Part shown: positions 26,853-35,979 of the stretch, one piece after another | Numbering within the stretch: the stretch's first letter is position 1 | How the letters are laid out: each line of letters begins with the position of its first letter | DNA from: Streptomyces monashensis | Lineage (GTDB): Bacteria; Actinomycetota; Actinomycetes; Streptomycetales; Streptomycetaceae | Assembly (NCBI RefSeq): GCF_001866665.1 | Contig: NZ_MLYO01000033.1 | Span: forward strand, 62,001 to 126,000 | DNA: 64,000 bases | Direction of reading: 5' to 3' | Made by a program: the position numbers and the translations under genes | Notes under the pieces: model-generated | Seen by the model: the letters and a program-made list of their open reading frames with translations, nothing else | What the model was told of the DNA's origin: nothing | Database searches by the model: none

Positions 26853-29800
26853 CACGACGACCACCACCGAGGCCACGACCGGCGCCGCCGAGGCGCCCGG
26901 GACGGGCCGGTCCCCGCACGGCGGCAGTCCGCTGTTCCGCAACGCCTACGCGCTGATGCTCAACACCGGCATCAGCGCCGTCCTCGGGCTGGGCTTCTGG
27001 CTGGCCGCGGCGCGCTACTACTCCGAGTCGGCGGTCGGGCAGGGCTCGGCCGCCATCGCCGCGATGAAGTTCCTCGCCGGACTGACCGCGGTCACCCTGA
27101 CCGGTGCCCTCGCCCGCTTCATCCCGGTGTCCGGGAAGCGCACCGGAACGCTCATCTTCCGTACCTACGCGGGCAGTTCGCTGGTGGTCGCGGTCGCGGC
27201 CGGTGTCTTCCTGCTGACCCTGGACTCCTGGGGGCCGTCGTACCGGTTCCTGCACGGCACGCTGCACGGGCTCGGTTTCGTCGTGGCCGTCATGGCCTGG
27301 AACCTGCTCACGCTCCAGGACGGTGTGCTGACCGGGCTGCGCAGCGCGACCTGGGTGCCGGTGGGCAACACCGTGTTCTCGGCCGTGAAGCTGGCCCTGC
27401 TCGCCGCGTTCGCCGTCGCCATACCCGCCACCGGCGTGTTCGTCTCCTGGGTGGCCGCGATCGCCACCTCGGTCGTGCCGCTGGGCTGGCTGGTGTTCCG
27501 ACGGCTGGTGCCCCGGCACGTCAGGGCGACCGAGGGCCGCACCGAAGCGCCGACGCTGCGGCAGGTCGGCCGGTTCCTGGCCGGGGACTACACCGGCTCG
27601 CTGTTCTCGCTCGCGGTGATCTACCTCGTCCCGGTGATCGTCGCCTCGCAGGTCAGCTCCGCGCAGAACGCGTACTTCTACATCGCCACCACCATCGGCG
27701 GCACGACCGACCTCCTCGCCATCAACATGGGCGCCTCCCTCACCGTCGAGGGCTCGCACGACCCGGACCGGCTGGCCGCCCACACCCGTGCGGCACTGCG
27801 GCGGATGGCCCGGATCATGCTGCCCATCGCCGCCGTGCTGATCGTCGGCGCGCCCTGGATCCTCGGCGTGTTCGGCGCGGGCTACGCGGACGCGGCGACC
27901 CCGCTGCTGCGCTGGCTCGCGCTCGGCTCGGTGCTGCGGGTCGTGATCGAGACGTACTTCGCCGTGCTGCGCGCACGCAGCCGTACTGGCGGACTCGCCC
28001 TGTTCCAGGGCCTGTTGTGCGCGCTGGTGCTGGGGGCGACCCTGCTGCTCCTGCCCCGGATGGGGCTGACCGGCGCGGGTGTCGCCGAGGCCGGCAGTCT
28101 CGCGGTGGTCGCCGCGCTCGCCGCCCCGCGGCTGTGGCGGACGATCCGGAGCGCCCCCGCCACCGCGGCCGACACGGCCGCACCCGACGGGGACCTCGCC
28201 GACCTGGGTCCGCCCGAGGTCCCGGCCACCGGTGTCACGGCGCGCCGGCCCGGTCCGGCCTGGGCGCTGGACTCGGACACCCTGGCCCTCGGCATCCACG
28301 TCGACTTCGACCACGCCGAGCGCCGCCCGGACGTCCGTCCGGGCCCCGGTACCCCGCCCACCGGCATACCGCTGCCCGCACCGGGACTTCCGGTGGAAGG
28401 GCGCGAGCCCGGCAGCGAGACCTCGCTGGGCCCGGCCGAGGCGGCGCTGCTGCGGGAGGCGGCGGAGGCCGACGCGCCGTTCACGACGGGGGAACCGGAC
28501 GCGTCCCTCGCCGCCGGACGTGCCGTACCGGAGGAGGAAGAGGCCCATGGGGCGCACGTGCCGCTCGCGCAGCGGCTGTCGCCCACCCGCTCCGGAGTCG
28601 TCCTCGGCTGTCTGCTGATCGCCGCCCTGTTGCTGTACTGGGTGCCCGCGCTGCGGCTCGGCGACGCCGACCTGGACCGGATGGACGGACTCGGGCTGGT
28701 CTCGGTGCTGCCGCTGCCGACCCTGGCCGGGGCCGGGCTGCTGGTCACGGTGTTCGCCGCGCTGCTGTGGCTGCGCCGCGAGCACCGGGCACTGCTGCTG
28801 CTCACCCTGCTGGCGACGGTCGTGTCGCTGCACGCGCTGCCCGCCGTGATCGAGACCGAGCCACGCTTCCCCACGGCGTGGCAGCACCTCGGTTTCCTCG
28901 ACTACATCGACCGCACCGGCTCCGCCGTACCCGACCTGGACGCCCGCTGGAGCTGGCCCGGGTTCTTCGCGGTCGCCGCGTTCGTGGGCCGGGCCTGCGG
29001 GGTCACGGACTTCACCGAGGTGATCCGCTGGTGGCCGACGGCCGTCCAACTCGCCTATCTGGCACCGATGTTCCTGCTCACCCGGTCGCTGCGGGCGGGC
29101 TGGCGGGCGAAGTGGACCGGTGTCTGGCTGTTCGTGCTGTGCGGCTGGGTCGGCCAGGACTACTTCTCCCCGCAGGGCTTCACCTACCTGCTGTACCTGA
29201 TGTTCGTGGCGATCCTGCTGGTCTGGTTCCGGTCGCCGCGTGTGATCTGGACGAGGTTCCGCCCCGGCGAGGCCGAGCCGGCGCCGGCCGACCGGCGCGG
29301 GCGGGCGGTTCTGCTGCTGGTGTTGATCGGCCTGTACGCGGCGAGCGTGCCCGCGCACCAGCTCACCCCGTTCGTCATGCTCGGCGTGCTCGCGGCCCTG
29401 GTCCTGCTCGGCCGGTCCGAACTGCGCGGCCTGCCCCTGCTGTTCGGGGTGCTGGCCGCGGTATGGCTCGGCTTCATGGCCGAACCGTACTGGTCGGGGC
29501 ACTTCAACGATCTGTTCGGCGGGGTCGGCGGGGTCGGCAGCAATGTGTCGACCTCCGTCTCCGGCCGGATCCAGGGCGGCAGTTCGAGTCACAAGCTGGT
29601 GCTGTACGTCCGCGTCCTGCTGGCCGGCTCGGTGCTGGCGCTCGCCTGCTGGGGCTGGTGGCGCCGGCGCTCCCACCGCTACCGCGAGCGCTCCCTGCTG
29701 GTCCTCACCTTCGTGCCGTTCCTCGGCTTCGGCATGCAGTCGTACGGCGGGGAGATGGCGCTGCGCGTCTTCATGTTCGCGGTGCCGGGCGCGGCCCTGC

Positions 29801-30591
29801 TCGGCGCCCTGGCTCTCTTCCCGCGCGCCGGAATCACCGCGAAGGAGCGCGCGAGGAACCGGGTGAGCCTCGCCCCGCTGGCCGCGCTGCTCGCCGGGCT
29901 GCTGCTGGTGGGCGGCTTCCTGGTGGCGCGCTGGGGCAACGAGACGTTCGAGCGGACCCGGCCGGGCGAGGTCGCCGCGATGAACTGGGTGTACGCCCAT
30001 GACAGGCCGACGGTACGCCTGCTGTGGCTGACGCAGGACACGGTCAACGACGTGACCCCGGCGCTGCCGTGGGGCGCGAAGGACATGGAGCGCGTGAACT
30101 ACGTGCCCACGCTGGCGCCGACCGACCCGGTGCTGGTGTCGGGCCTGGTCAAGTCGTTGAAGGACGCGGGCCCGAACTCGTATCTGATGATCAACCGCAG
30201 TCAGGTCACCTATCTCCGGCTGGACGCGGGCTATCCCGCGACCTGGGAGCGGCGGCTGATCGAGAACCTGGACGACCGGCAGGACCTGACCAAGGCCTAC
30301 GTCGACGACGACGTCACCGTGTACGCGATGCGGCAGCGGCCGGCCGGCGCGGTGCCGAAGCCGGACCCGGGGCCGATCGGGCCGATCGTGACCTGGACGC
30401 CGTGGTCGGTGGTCGGCGCGCTGGCCGCCGTCGTGCTGATCCTGCTGCTGGCCGCACGCGAGGTCGTACGCGTCGCGATGCGTCCGGGCGTACGGCAACT
30501 GGGCCTGCTCCAGGGCTCGTTCTGGTTCTCGCTGCCGCTGCTGGCGGTGGTGCTGGCCTCGCTCGTGCAGCGGTTCCTGACCATGAAGTGA
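26845..30591 (+). CDS. Fusion protein: polysaccharide flippase (MATE/PST type) joined to a large polytopic GT-C-like membrane domain
   Basis: A 1248-residue membrane protein. Residues 25-445 form a 12-14 helix flippase module (LFRNAYALMLNTG, GLGFWLAAARYYS, FLAGDYTGSLFS), as in Wzx/MurJ-like exporters. A linker at about 445-575 is Pro/Glu/Asp-rich and hydrophilic. From about 580 to the end is a second membrane domain of a dozen helices with external loops (WSWPGFFAVAAF, GQDYFSPQGFTYLLYL, LTPFVMLGVLAAL) and a soluble external segment (about 1040-1150). The second part resembles actinobacterial GT-C or polymerase-type proteins, so one chain may both move and extend or transfer a lipid-linked glycan (inference). 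GTG start overlaps the deacetylase stop. Confidence 0.85.
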   Translation: MSDTTTTTEATTGAAEAPGTGRSPHGGSPLFRNAYALMLNTGISAVLGLGFWLAAARYYSESAVGQGSAAIAAMKFLAGLTAVTLTGALARFIPVSGKRTGTLIFRTYAGSSLVVAVAAGVFLLTLDSWGPSYRFLHGTLHGLGFVVAVMAWNLLTLQDGVLTGLRSATWVPVGNTVFSAVKLALLAAFAVAIPATGVFVSWVAAIATSVVPLGWLVFRRLVPRHVRATEGRTEAPTLRQVGRFLAGDYTGSLFSLAVIYLVPVIVASQVSSAQNAYFYIATTIGGTTDLLAINMGASLTVEGSHDPDRLAAHTRAALRRMARIMLPIAAVLIVGAPWILGVFGAGYADAATPLLRWLALGSVLRVVIETYFAVLRARSRTGGLALFQGLLCALVLGATLLLLPRMGLTGAGVAEAGSLAVVAALAAPRLWRTIRSAPATAADTAAPDGDLADLGPPEVPATGVTARRPGPAWALDSDTLALGIHVDFDHAERRPDVRPGPGTPPTGIPLPAPGLPVEGREPGSETSLGPAEAALLREAAEADAPFTTGEPDASLAAGRAVPEEEEAHGAHVPLAQRLSPTRSGVVLGCLLIAALLLYWVPALRLGDADLDRMDGLGLVSVLPLPTLAGAGLLVTVFAALLWLRREHRALLLLTLLATVVSLHALPAVIETEPRFPTAWQHLGFLDYIDRTGSAVPDLDARWSWPGFFAVAAFVGRACGVTDFTEVIRWWPTAVQLAYLAPMFLLTRSLRAGWRAKWTGVWLFVLCGWVGQDYFSPQGFTYLLYLMFVAILLVWFRSPRVIWTRFRPGEAEPAPADRRGRAVLLLVLIGLYAASVPAHQLTPFVMLGVLAALVLLGRSELRGLPLLFGVLAAVWLGFMAEPYWSGHFNDLFGGVGGVGSNVSTSVSGRIQGGSSSHKLVLYVRVLLAGSVLALACWGWWRRRSHRYRERSLLVLTFVPFLGFGMQSYGGEMALRVFMFAVPGAALLGALALFPRAGITAKERARNRVSLAPLAALLAGLLLVGGFLVARWGNETFERTRPGEVAAMNWVYAHDRPTVRLLWLTQDTVNDVTPALPWGAKDMERVNYVPTLAPTDPVLVSGLVKSLKDAGPNSYLMINRSQVTYLRLDAGYPATWERRLIENLDDRQDLTKAYVDDDVTVYAMRQRPAGAVPKPDPGPIGPIVTWTPWSVVGALAAVVLILLLAAREVVRVAMRPGVRQLGLLQGSFWFSLPLLAVVLASLVQRFLTMK

Positions 30592-30593
30592 GG

Positions 30594-30622
30594 GTGGCCC
30601 GGCCGCTCAGCGGCCGAGCCAC
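30594..30622. terminator. Hairpin between convergent fusion and GH39 genes
   Basis: GTGGC, two bases, GGCCGC, loop TCA, GCGGCC, two bases, GCCAC. It overlaps the stop of the glycoside hydrolase gene and can end transcription from both sides. Confidence 0.55.
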
Positions 30623-32025
30623 TTCACCTCGTACGGCCCCATGTCGAACCGTTTGCCGTCGATCTGTGCGCTGATCGTGCGGTCCTGCGTGTTGACCACG
30701 AGGACGGTCCTGTCGCTCGCCAGGACGCGCACGTTCGGCACGTCGTCCGCGGCGACCGACACACTGGTGTACCGCGTGCCCGGCGGGAACGCCTCGGCGA
30801 ACCGGGACACCAGGTCGTACATGGGCAGTTCCCGGCCACCGCCGGCGCTGTCGGTCGGCGTCCACAGACAGCCCGCGCATCCGCGGCCGGACCTGTCCTC
30901 CGGGTTCCAGTAGAAGCCGGAGCCGGCGCCGCCCTTCACCAGGGCGATCAGGCCGGTGGCCTGCGCGGCGACGCGGCGAGGCTCGGTCCAGCCGGTGCGG
31001 TTGCCGTTGCCGTCGGCGGGTTCGACGTAGTACTCGGCCCACCACAGCGGCAGATCGTGCGTCTGCCGCCGGATCCACTCGCCGACCGCGGTGAACTTGT
31101 CGGCGGCCGCGAACTCGTCGGGCAGCAGGTCGTCGTCGCGGGTGTAGCTGGAGCCGTCGACCGCGGTGAAGTCGGCGCCCGCCTTGTGGGCGTTCCAGTA
31201 GGAGAAGGCGTCCAGCACCCGCTGGTCCACGGCGCCCCAGGGGCCCTTCACCGCAGTGGAGGCGTTCTGCTCGCGCGGGTCGACGCTGTCCATGTCCAGG
31301 TACGGCCCGCCGACCATGATGTCCTTGTCGACCTTCTTCAGTGCCGTGTACACGAGGTTGTAGAGCCTGGTGTAGCCCTCGTAGTCCCAGCGGGACCTGG
31401 CGTCGTTCCAGAAGCCCTTGAACTCGTTCCAGACGATGAAGTGCTTCACGTCCGGGTAGCGCCGGGCGACGGTCGCGGCGAGGTCGGCGTAGTCCTGGTA
31501 GTGGTCGGGGGTGGGGGCGGTCTCCAGGGCGGACTGGCTCCAGTTCGTGTTGCCGACCCCGGCCCGCCCGCCCTTCATCCAGTCCGGGGCGCAGCACAGG
31601 GTGATCACCGGGGTGCCGCCGGAGGCCCGCATGAAGTCGATGCGGCGGTCCAGGGCGCCGAAGTCGTAGTGCCCCTGGACCGGTTCGGGGTTGTCCGCGC
31701 CCCAGCCCATGATGGCCTGGTTCTGCGCCAGCCCGCGGCTCCGCGTGAGCAACTGCTCCACGCGCGTGGTGGCCGCGCCGGCGCCCTCGTCAGCGCTGTA
31801 CCGGGTGTGTGTGAAGCCCCAGCCGACGTACGGCTCCGGCGCCGCGCTCGGCCGGGCCGGAGTGCCGTGGACCGTGGCGCCGTCGCGGGTGGTGCCGGTG
31901 GTGCCGGGACCGCCGGACAGCGTGCTGACGAGGGTCACCACCAGGGCCAGCGCGACCGCGCCGACGCCGAGCAGGGCGGTGAACCGCCACCGCCGAGTAT
32001 CCGAATCCCACCCATGACGTCCCAT
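30607..32025 (-). CDS. GH39-like (beta-xylosidase-type) glycoside hydrolase with N-terminal membrane anchor
   Basis: A 472-residue extracytoplasmic hydrolase. A signal-anchor helix lies at about 15-38, a Thr/Pro linker follows, and then a TIM barrel. The acid/base Glu201 is in VWNEFKG and the nucleophile is probably Glu331 in LWWAEYYVE, both at beta-strand ends as in clan GH-A families; GH39 is the best guess. It probably trims or degrades a polysaccharide. It converges on the polysaccharide operon, so it may act on the same polymer. The ATG at 32025 lacks a clear ribosome site, so the start is uncertain. Confidence 0.85.
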   Translation of the reverse strand: MGRHGWDSDTRRWRFTALLGVGAVALALVVTLVSTLSGGPGTTGTTRDGATVHGTPARPSAAPEPYVGWGFTHTRYSADEGAGAATTRVEQLLTRSRGLAQNQAIMGWGADNPEPVQGHYDFGALDRRIDFMRASGGTPVITLCCAPDWMKGGRAGVGNTNWSQSALETAPTPDHYQDYADLAATVARRYPDVKHFIVWNEFKGFWNDARSRWDYEGYTRLYNLVYTALKKVDKDIMVGGPYLDMDSVDPREQNASTAVKGPWGAVDQRVLDAFSYWNAHKAGADFTAVDGSSYTRDDDLLPDEFAAADKFTAVGEWIRRQTHDLPLWWAEYYVEPADGNGNRTGWTEPRRVAAQATGLIALVKGGAGSGFYWNPEDRSGRGCAGCLWTPTDSAGGGRELPMYDLVSRFAEAFPPGTRYTSVSVAADDVPNVRVLASDRTVLVVNTQDRTISAQIDGKRFDMGPYEVKWLGR

Positions 32026-32139
32026 CAAGGACAACAGTAACGGCGGAGGGCATCCGTCCGGCGGGAGTTCGCGACACCGGGAACGGCTCTTCGGAACACC
32101 CGGCACAAGGGGAGGAAATGCCGTGCGCGGAGGTCATCG

Positions 32140-33252
32140 GTGTCGGATCATGGCGGCATGTCTGCGAACCCACACGACGCTCTGCCGATCCGGCTCCACG
32201 TCGACGACTCCGACTCGCCGTCCGACGTCGTCGACGCGCTGTTCCTCGGCCGCTTCGCGACGGGCGAGCAGCCGTACTCGCACTCCGTGAACATCGACCG
32301 CGTCCGCTCCGGCGCGACCCTGCTGCCCGAGGGCGCGCGCGTGCTGCGCGCCGCCCGCGACGACGACCGCAGCGCCACGCTCGCCGAGGGCGACGGCTGG
32401 ACCCTGCTGGTCTCGCGCTGGAACCGCGGCGCGGACGTCACGGTCACCGCGACCAGCGCGGACCTCGCCGAGCGGGTCCTCGACCAGGCCACGGACGGCG
32501 CGGCCGACGAGCCCGAGCCGCAGCCCGAGAACGTGACGATGGGTTTCTGGTACGTCTCCCCGCGGCGCGGCCCGCACCGCACCACCCGGCAGATCTCCGC
32601 AGGCACCTGGGACGAGATCCGGCCCAACTACACGGCCCCGGTGGCGGACGCGATGGACCGCCTGATGAAGACGACCCCCGAGGACATCGCCGGCCGTCTC
32701 CTGCTGCTGCATGGCCCGCCCGGCACCGGCAAGACCTCCGCGCTGCGCACGCTCGCCCGCTCCTGGCGGGACTGGTGCCAGGTCGACTGCGTCCTGGACC
32801 CCGAGCGCCTCTTCTCCGACGTCGGCTATCTGATGGACATCGCGATCGGCGAGGAGGACGGCGCGGGCAAGGGCCGCTGGCGCCTGCTGCTCCTGGAGGA
32901 CTGCGACGAGCTGATCCGCGGCGAGGCCAAGCACACGGCGGGCCAGGCCCTGTCCCGGCTGCTGAACCTGACCGACGGCCTCCTCGGCCAGGGCCGCAAC
33001 GTCCTGGTCGGCGTCACCACCAACGAGGACCTGGAGCGGCTGCACCCTGCGGTGGTCCGCCCCGGCCGCTGTCTGGCCCGTGTCGAGGTGGGCCCGCTCA
33101 CCCGCCGGGAGGCGGTGAACTGGCTCGGCACCGAGGAGGGCGTCGGCCGCGAGGGCGCCACCCTGGCCGAGCTCTACGCGCTGCGCCGGGGCACGGCCCC
33201 GACCTCGGTGCCGGGGGCGCGGGACGGCGCGGACGCGGGGCTGTACCTGTAG
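32140..33252 (+). CDS. AAA-family ATPase (DUF5925-type)
   Basis: A 370-residue protein. The first 150 residues are a conserved domain of unknown function; then comes an AAA module with Walker A GPPGTGKTS, Walker B LLLLEDCDEL, sensor-1 Asn (VGVTTNEDL) and an arginine in RPGRCLA. It should be an ATP-driven remodeller; its client is unknown. GTG at 32140 has GGAGG six bases upstream, better placed than for the ATG at 32158. The next gene follows after 15 bases. Confidence 0.85.
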   Translation: MSDHGGMSANPHDALPIRLHVDDSDSPSDVVDALFLGRFATGEQPYSHSVNIDRVRSGATLLPEGARVLRAARDDDRSATLAEGDGWTLLVSRWNRGADVTVTATSADLAERVLDQATDGAADEPEPQPENVTMGFWYVSPRRGPHRTTRQISAGTWDEIRPNYTAPVADAMDRLMKTTPEDIAGRLLLLHGPPGTGKTSALRTLARSWRDWCQVDCVLDPERLFSDVGYLMDIAIGEEDGAGKGRWRLLLLEDCDELIRGEAKHTAGQALSRLLNLTDGLLGQGRNVLVGVTTNEDLERLHPAVVRPGRCLARVEVGPLTRREAVNWLGTEEGVGREGATLAELYALRRGTAPTSVPGARDGADAGLYL

Positions 33253-33267
33253 TGCTTTGATGGTGGT

Positions 33268-34038
33268 GTGACCTTGTTCGTCGGCACCTCCGGCTGGCAG
33301 TACAAGGACTGGCGGGACCGGGTCTATCCGCCCGGGGTCCCGGCCCGGCTGTGGCTGGAGGAGTACACCCGGCTGTTCGCGACGGTGGAGCTCAACAACG
33401 CCTTCTACCGGCTGCCGACCCGGGAGAACTTCGAGACCTGGCGCGAGCGCGTGCCGCTGGACTTCGTCGTCGCGGTCAAGGCGAGCCGCTATCTCACCCA
33501 CATCAAGCGCCTGAAGGACCCCGCCGAGCCGGTCGAGCGGCTGATGAACCACGCGGCGGGCCTCGGCGGCCGCCTGGGCCCGGTCCTCCTCCAGCTCCCG
33601 CCGACCCTGCGCGCGGACCCCGCGCTGCTGGACGCGTGTCTGGCCCGTTTCCCGTCCGGTACGCGGGTGGCGGTCGAGCCCCGCCATGCCTCCTGGTGGA
33701 CGTCCGAGGTGCGCCAGGTCCTGTCGGCCCGGGGCGCGGCGCTGTGCTGGGCGGACGTGCAGGCCCACCCGACGACCCCGCTGTGGCGCACCGCCGACTG
33801 GGGCTACGTCCGCTTCCACGAGGGCCGCGCCCACCCCTGGCCCCGCTACGGCCGTCGCTGCCTGGACACCTGGGTGGACCGCGTCGCGACGACCTGGTCC
33901 GACGCGCGTGACGTGTACGCCTACTTCAACAACGACCCGGGCGGGGCGGCGGTGGCGGACGCGGTGACGTTCGGGAGGGCGGCGCAGCGGGCGGGGCTGA
34001 CGGTGACGCGCGTACCGGAGCCGGCCCAGGTCCGCTGA
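33268..34038 (+). CDS. DUF72 (YecE-like) protein
   Basis: A 256-residue TIM-barrel-like protein of a widespread uncharacterised family. Signatures are FVGTSGWQYKDWRDRVYPPG at the N-terminus (GTSGWQYKDW), ELNNAFYRLP, VEPRHASWW and the C-terminal YAYFNNDPGG. No function has been established for the family to my knowledge. It probably belongs to one transcript with the AAA ATPase gene. GTG start 15 bases after the upstream stop. Confidence 0.92.
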   Translation: MTLFVGTSGWQYKDWRDRVYPPGVPARLWLEEYTRLFATVELNNAFYRLPTRENFETWRERVPLDFVVAVKASRYLTHIKRLKDPAEPVERLMNHAAGLGGRLGPVLLQLPPTLRADPALLDACLARFPSGTRVAVEPRHASWWTSEVRQVLSARGAALCWADVQAHPTTPLWRTADWGYVRFHEGRAHPWPRYGRRCLDTWVDRVATTWSDARDVYAYFNNDPGGAAVADAVTFGRAAQRAGLTVTRVPEPAQVR

Positions 34039-34074
34039 GTCCGCCTCGCCGCCCCGGGACTCCCCGCCGTCCCG

Positions 34075-34443
34075 CTACTTCCCGTAACCGGCCCGCAGCG
34101 CGTCCCGCACGGCGGCCAGCGCCGCCGACTCGCCCAGCCCCAGCCTGCGGACGTGCTCGACATACGTCTGCGCCGCGACGGCGGCCCCCCGCTCCGCGGC
34201 CGAGCCGGCGGCCGCCACGAAGGTGCCGTTGCGCCCCCGGGTCTCGATCACCCCGTCGGTCTCCAGCGCCCGGTACGCCTTGGCCACGGTGTTCACGGCG
34301 AGCCCCAGCGACTCGGCCAGCCCCCGTACGGTCGGCAGCCGGTACCCCACCGGCAGCACCCCGGACCGCGCCTGCTCGGAAATCTGCGCGCGCACCTGCT
34401 CGTACGGGGGCGCGCTGTCATCGATGCGGATCTTCAGGCTCAC
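34075..34443 (-). CDS. GntR-family regulator, YtrA type
   Basis: A 122-residue short GntR protein. The winged helix (LPTVRGLAESLGLAVNTVAKAY, at about residues 34-55) is followed by only a small dimerisation tail, as in YtrA-like regulators that usually control ABC transporters. The GTG at 34443 gives the canonical N-terminus LKIRIDDSAPPYEQVRAQI (IDDSAPPYEQ). There is no transporter gene beside it, so its target is elsewhere or is the divergent acetyltransferase operon, 84 bases away. Confidence 0.9.
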   Translation of the reverse strand: MSLKIRIDDSAPPYEQVRAQISEQARSGVLPVGYRLPTVRGLAESLGLAVNTVAKAYRALETDGVIETRGRNGTFVAAAGSAAERGAAVAAQTYVEHVRRLGLGESAALAAVRDALRAGYGK

Positions 34444-34527
34444 GACCCGATTGTCCCGCACCCGCCGGAGGACTCCCGCCGGAAAATGAGAGGCGTCCCG
34501 GCGCGTCCGTCCGTACGGTCGCCTGTC

Positions 34528-35457
34528 ATGACTGTGACCGTACGCGATCTGCGCCCTGGTGACCCGCCCGATGTCGAGGACTTCGCCCGGGTACGGCATC
34601 AGGCCCTCCCTCATATCCTGTGGACCTCCGCGTCCGTCCTGCACACGCTCGCCCGCACCCCGCCCGAGGCCTGGGCCCGGTCCCTCGTGGCGGAGGAGGA
34701 CGGCGAGGTGATCGGTACCGCCCAGGTGATGCTGGCGCACGACAGCCCCGAACCCGGCCAGGGGATGCTCAACATCTATGTCCACCCGGAGCGGACCGGG
34801 CGCGGCGCGGGCGCCCTGCTGGTCCGCGCCGCCGAGGAGCATCTGGCGGCGCACGGGGCGACGAAGCTGTTCGCGTGGGTGCTGGACGAGCCGGCCAACC
34901 GCGCCTTCGCCGAGAGGCGCGGCTACCGTGCCGGCCGCTGCGCCCACTTCCTCCGGCTGGACCTGTCGCGCGCCGCACTGCCGCCCCTGCCCGCTCCCCC
35001 GCCGGGCGTCGAACTGCGCACGGCCGCGGACTTCGCGGACGACCCGCGCCCGCTGTTCCGGCTGGACGCGGAGACGATGTCCGACGAACCGGGCGACATC
35101 GACATCGAGTTCACCGACTACGCGGCCTGGCTCACGCAGACCTGGGAGCATCCGCTGCTCGACCGCGAGCTGACGACGGTCGTGGTGGCCGAGGGCCGAC
35201 CGGTCGCCTTCAGCGTGGCGTTCACCGACGGAGGCAGCCGCTATGTCACCGCGATGACGGGCACCGCGCGCGCCTTCCGCCGGCGCGGCCTGGCCAAGCT
35301 CGCCAAGACCGTCGCGCTGCACCGCGCCCGCGCCGCCGGCCTGACCGACGCGCGGACGGGCAACGACACCGGCAACGCCCCGATGCTCGCGATCAACAGG
35401 TCGCTGGGCTACGAGATCTGTGCGACGGAGGTCCGCCATGTCCGCGAACTGGTCTGA
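34528..35457 (+). CDS. GNAT acetyltransferase with two tandem domains
   Basis: A 309-residue protein with two GCN5-related folds. The first has GMLNIYVHPERTGRGAGALLV, containing the acetyl-CoA motif R-x2-G-x-G/A (ERTGRGAG) at about residues 90-97. The second has the motif RAFRRRGLAKLAK near residue 250 and ends with NAPMLAINRSLGYE, the usual last motif. Such double GNAT proteins in Streptomyces resemble mycothiol synthase in layout, but the substrate here is unknown. The next gene starts 20 bases before its stop. Confidence 0.88.
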   Translation: MTVTVRDLRPGDPPDVEDFARVRHQALPHILWTSASVLHTLARTPPEAWARSLVAEEDGEVIGTAQVMLAHDSPEPGQGMLNIYVHPERTGRGAGALLVRAAEEHLAAHGATKLFAWVLDEPANRAFAERRGYRAGRCAHFLRLDLSRAALPPLPAPPPGVELRTAADFADDPRPLFRLDAETMSDEPGDIDIEFTDYAAWLTQTWEHPLLDRELTTVVVAEGRPVAFSVAFTDGGSRYVTAMTGTARAFRRRGLAKLAKTVALHRARAAGLTDARTGNDTGNAPMLAINRSLGYEICATEVRHVRELV

Positions 35458-35962
35458 GCCGGCGGCCGGGTTGACGCTCGAGCCGTCGTCCGGGCTGACG
35501 GTCGTCCTGGTCAAGGGCGGCCGCACGAAGATCCGTTACCCCGCCGAGCTGCTCCACGACGACGGCACGCGCATCGCCGTACGGGCGCCGTGGGCGGGTG
35601 CCGGGGTCCGGGACTTCGGCTTCGTGCGCTTCGAGCCGGGCGACGTCTTCACCGAGTACTACTGGCGGGACCGCTGGTACGCGGTCAAGGAGGTCCGGGC
35701 CGGGGACGGCACGGTGAAGGGCTGGTACTGCGACATCACCCGCCCGGCGGTGCGCACCGGTGCCGAGCTGGTCGTGGAGGACCTCGACCTGGACCTGTGG
35801 CGCTCCGCCGACGGCGGCGACGTACGACGGTTGGACGAGGACGAGTTCGCCGCGAGCGGGCTGACGGAGGCGGACCCCGCGGCCGCGTCCGCCGCCGTGG
35901 CGGCCCTGGACACGCTGGAGGCGCTGGCCCGCGCCGGCGGCTTCGCCGGCCTGCTGGCCTGA
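35438..35962 (+). CDS. DUF402 protein
   Basis: A 174-residue protein. The beta-rich DUF402 core has RFEPGDVFTEYYWRDRWYAV and VKGWYCDITRP, the conserved Y/W/C/D pattern of this family (relatives include FomD and nucleoside phosphatases such as Ntdp). A C-terminal acidic helical tail follows. It could be a metal-dependent nucleotide phosphatase. It overlaps the acetyltransferase gene by 20 bases, so they form one unit. Confidence 0.85.
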   Translation: MSANWSEPAAGLTLEPSSGLTVVLVKGGRTKIRYPAELLHDDGTRIAVRAPWAGAGVRDFGFVRFEPGDVFTEYYWRDRWYAVKEVRAGDGTVKGWYCDITRPAVRTGAELVVEDLDLDLWRSADGGDVRRLDEDEFAASGLTEADPAAASAAVAALDTLEALARAGGFAGLLA

Positions 35963-35979
35963 CGCGCGCCCGGCGCGGC

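Noticed and set aside
26782..30498. A minus-strand open frame of about 1200 codons opposite the fusion gene
   Set aside because: Low-complexity Arg/Gln/Gly sequence without motifs; it mirrors the third-codon GC bias of the real gene.
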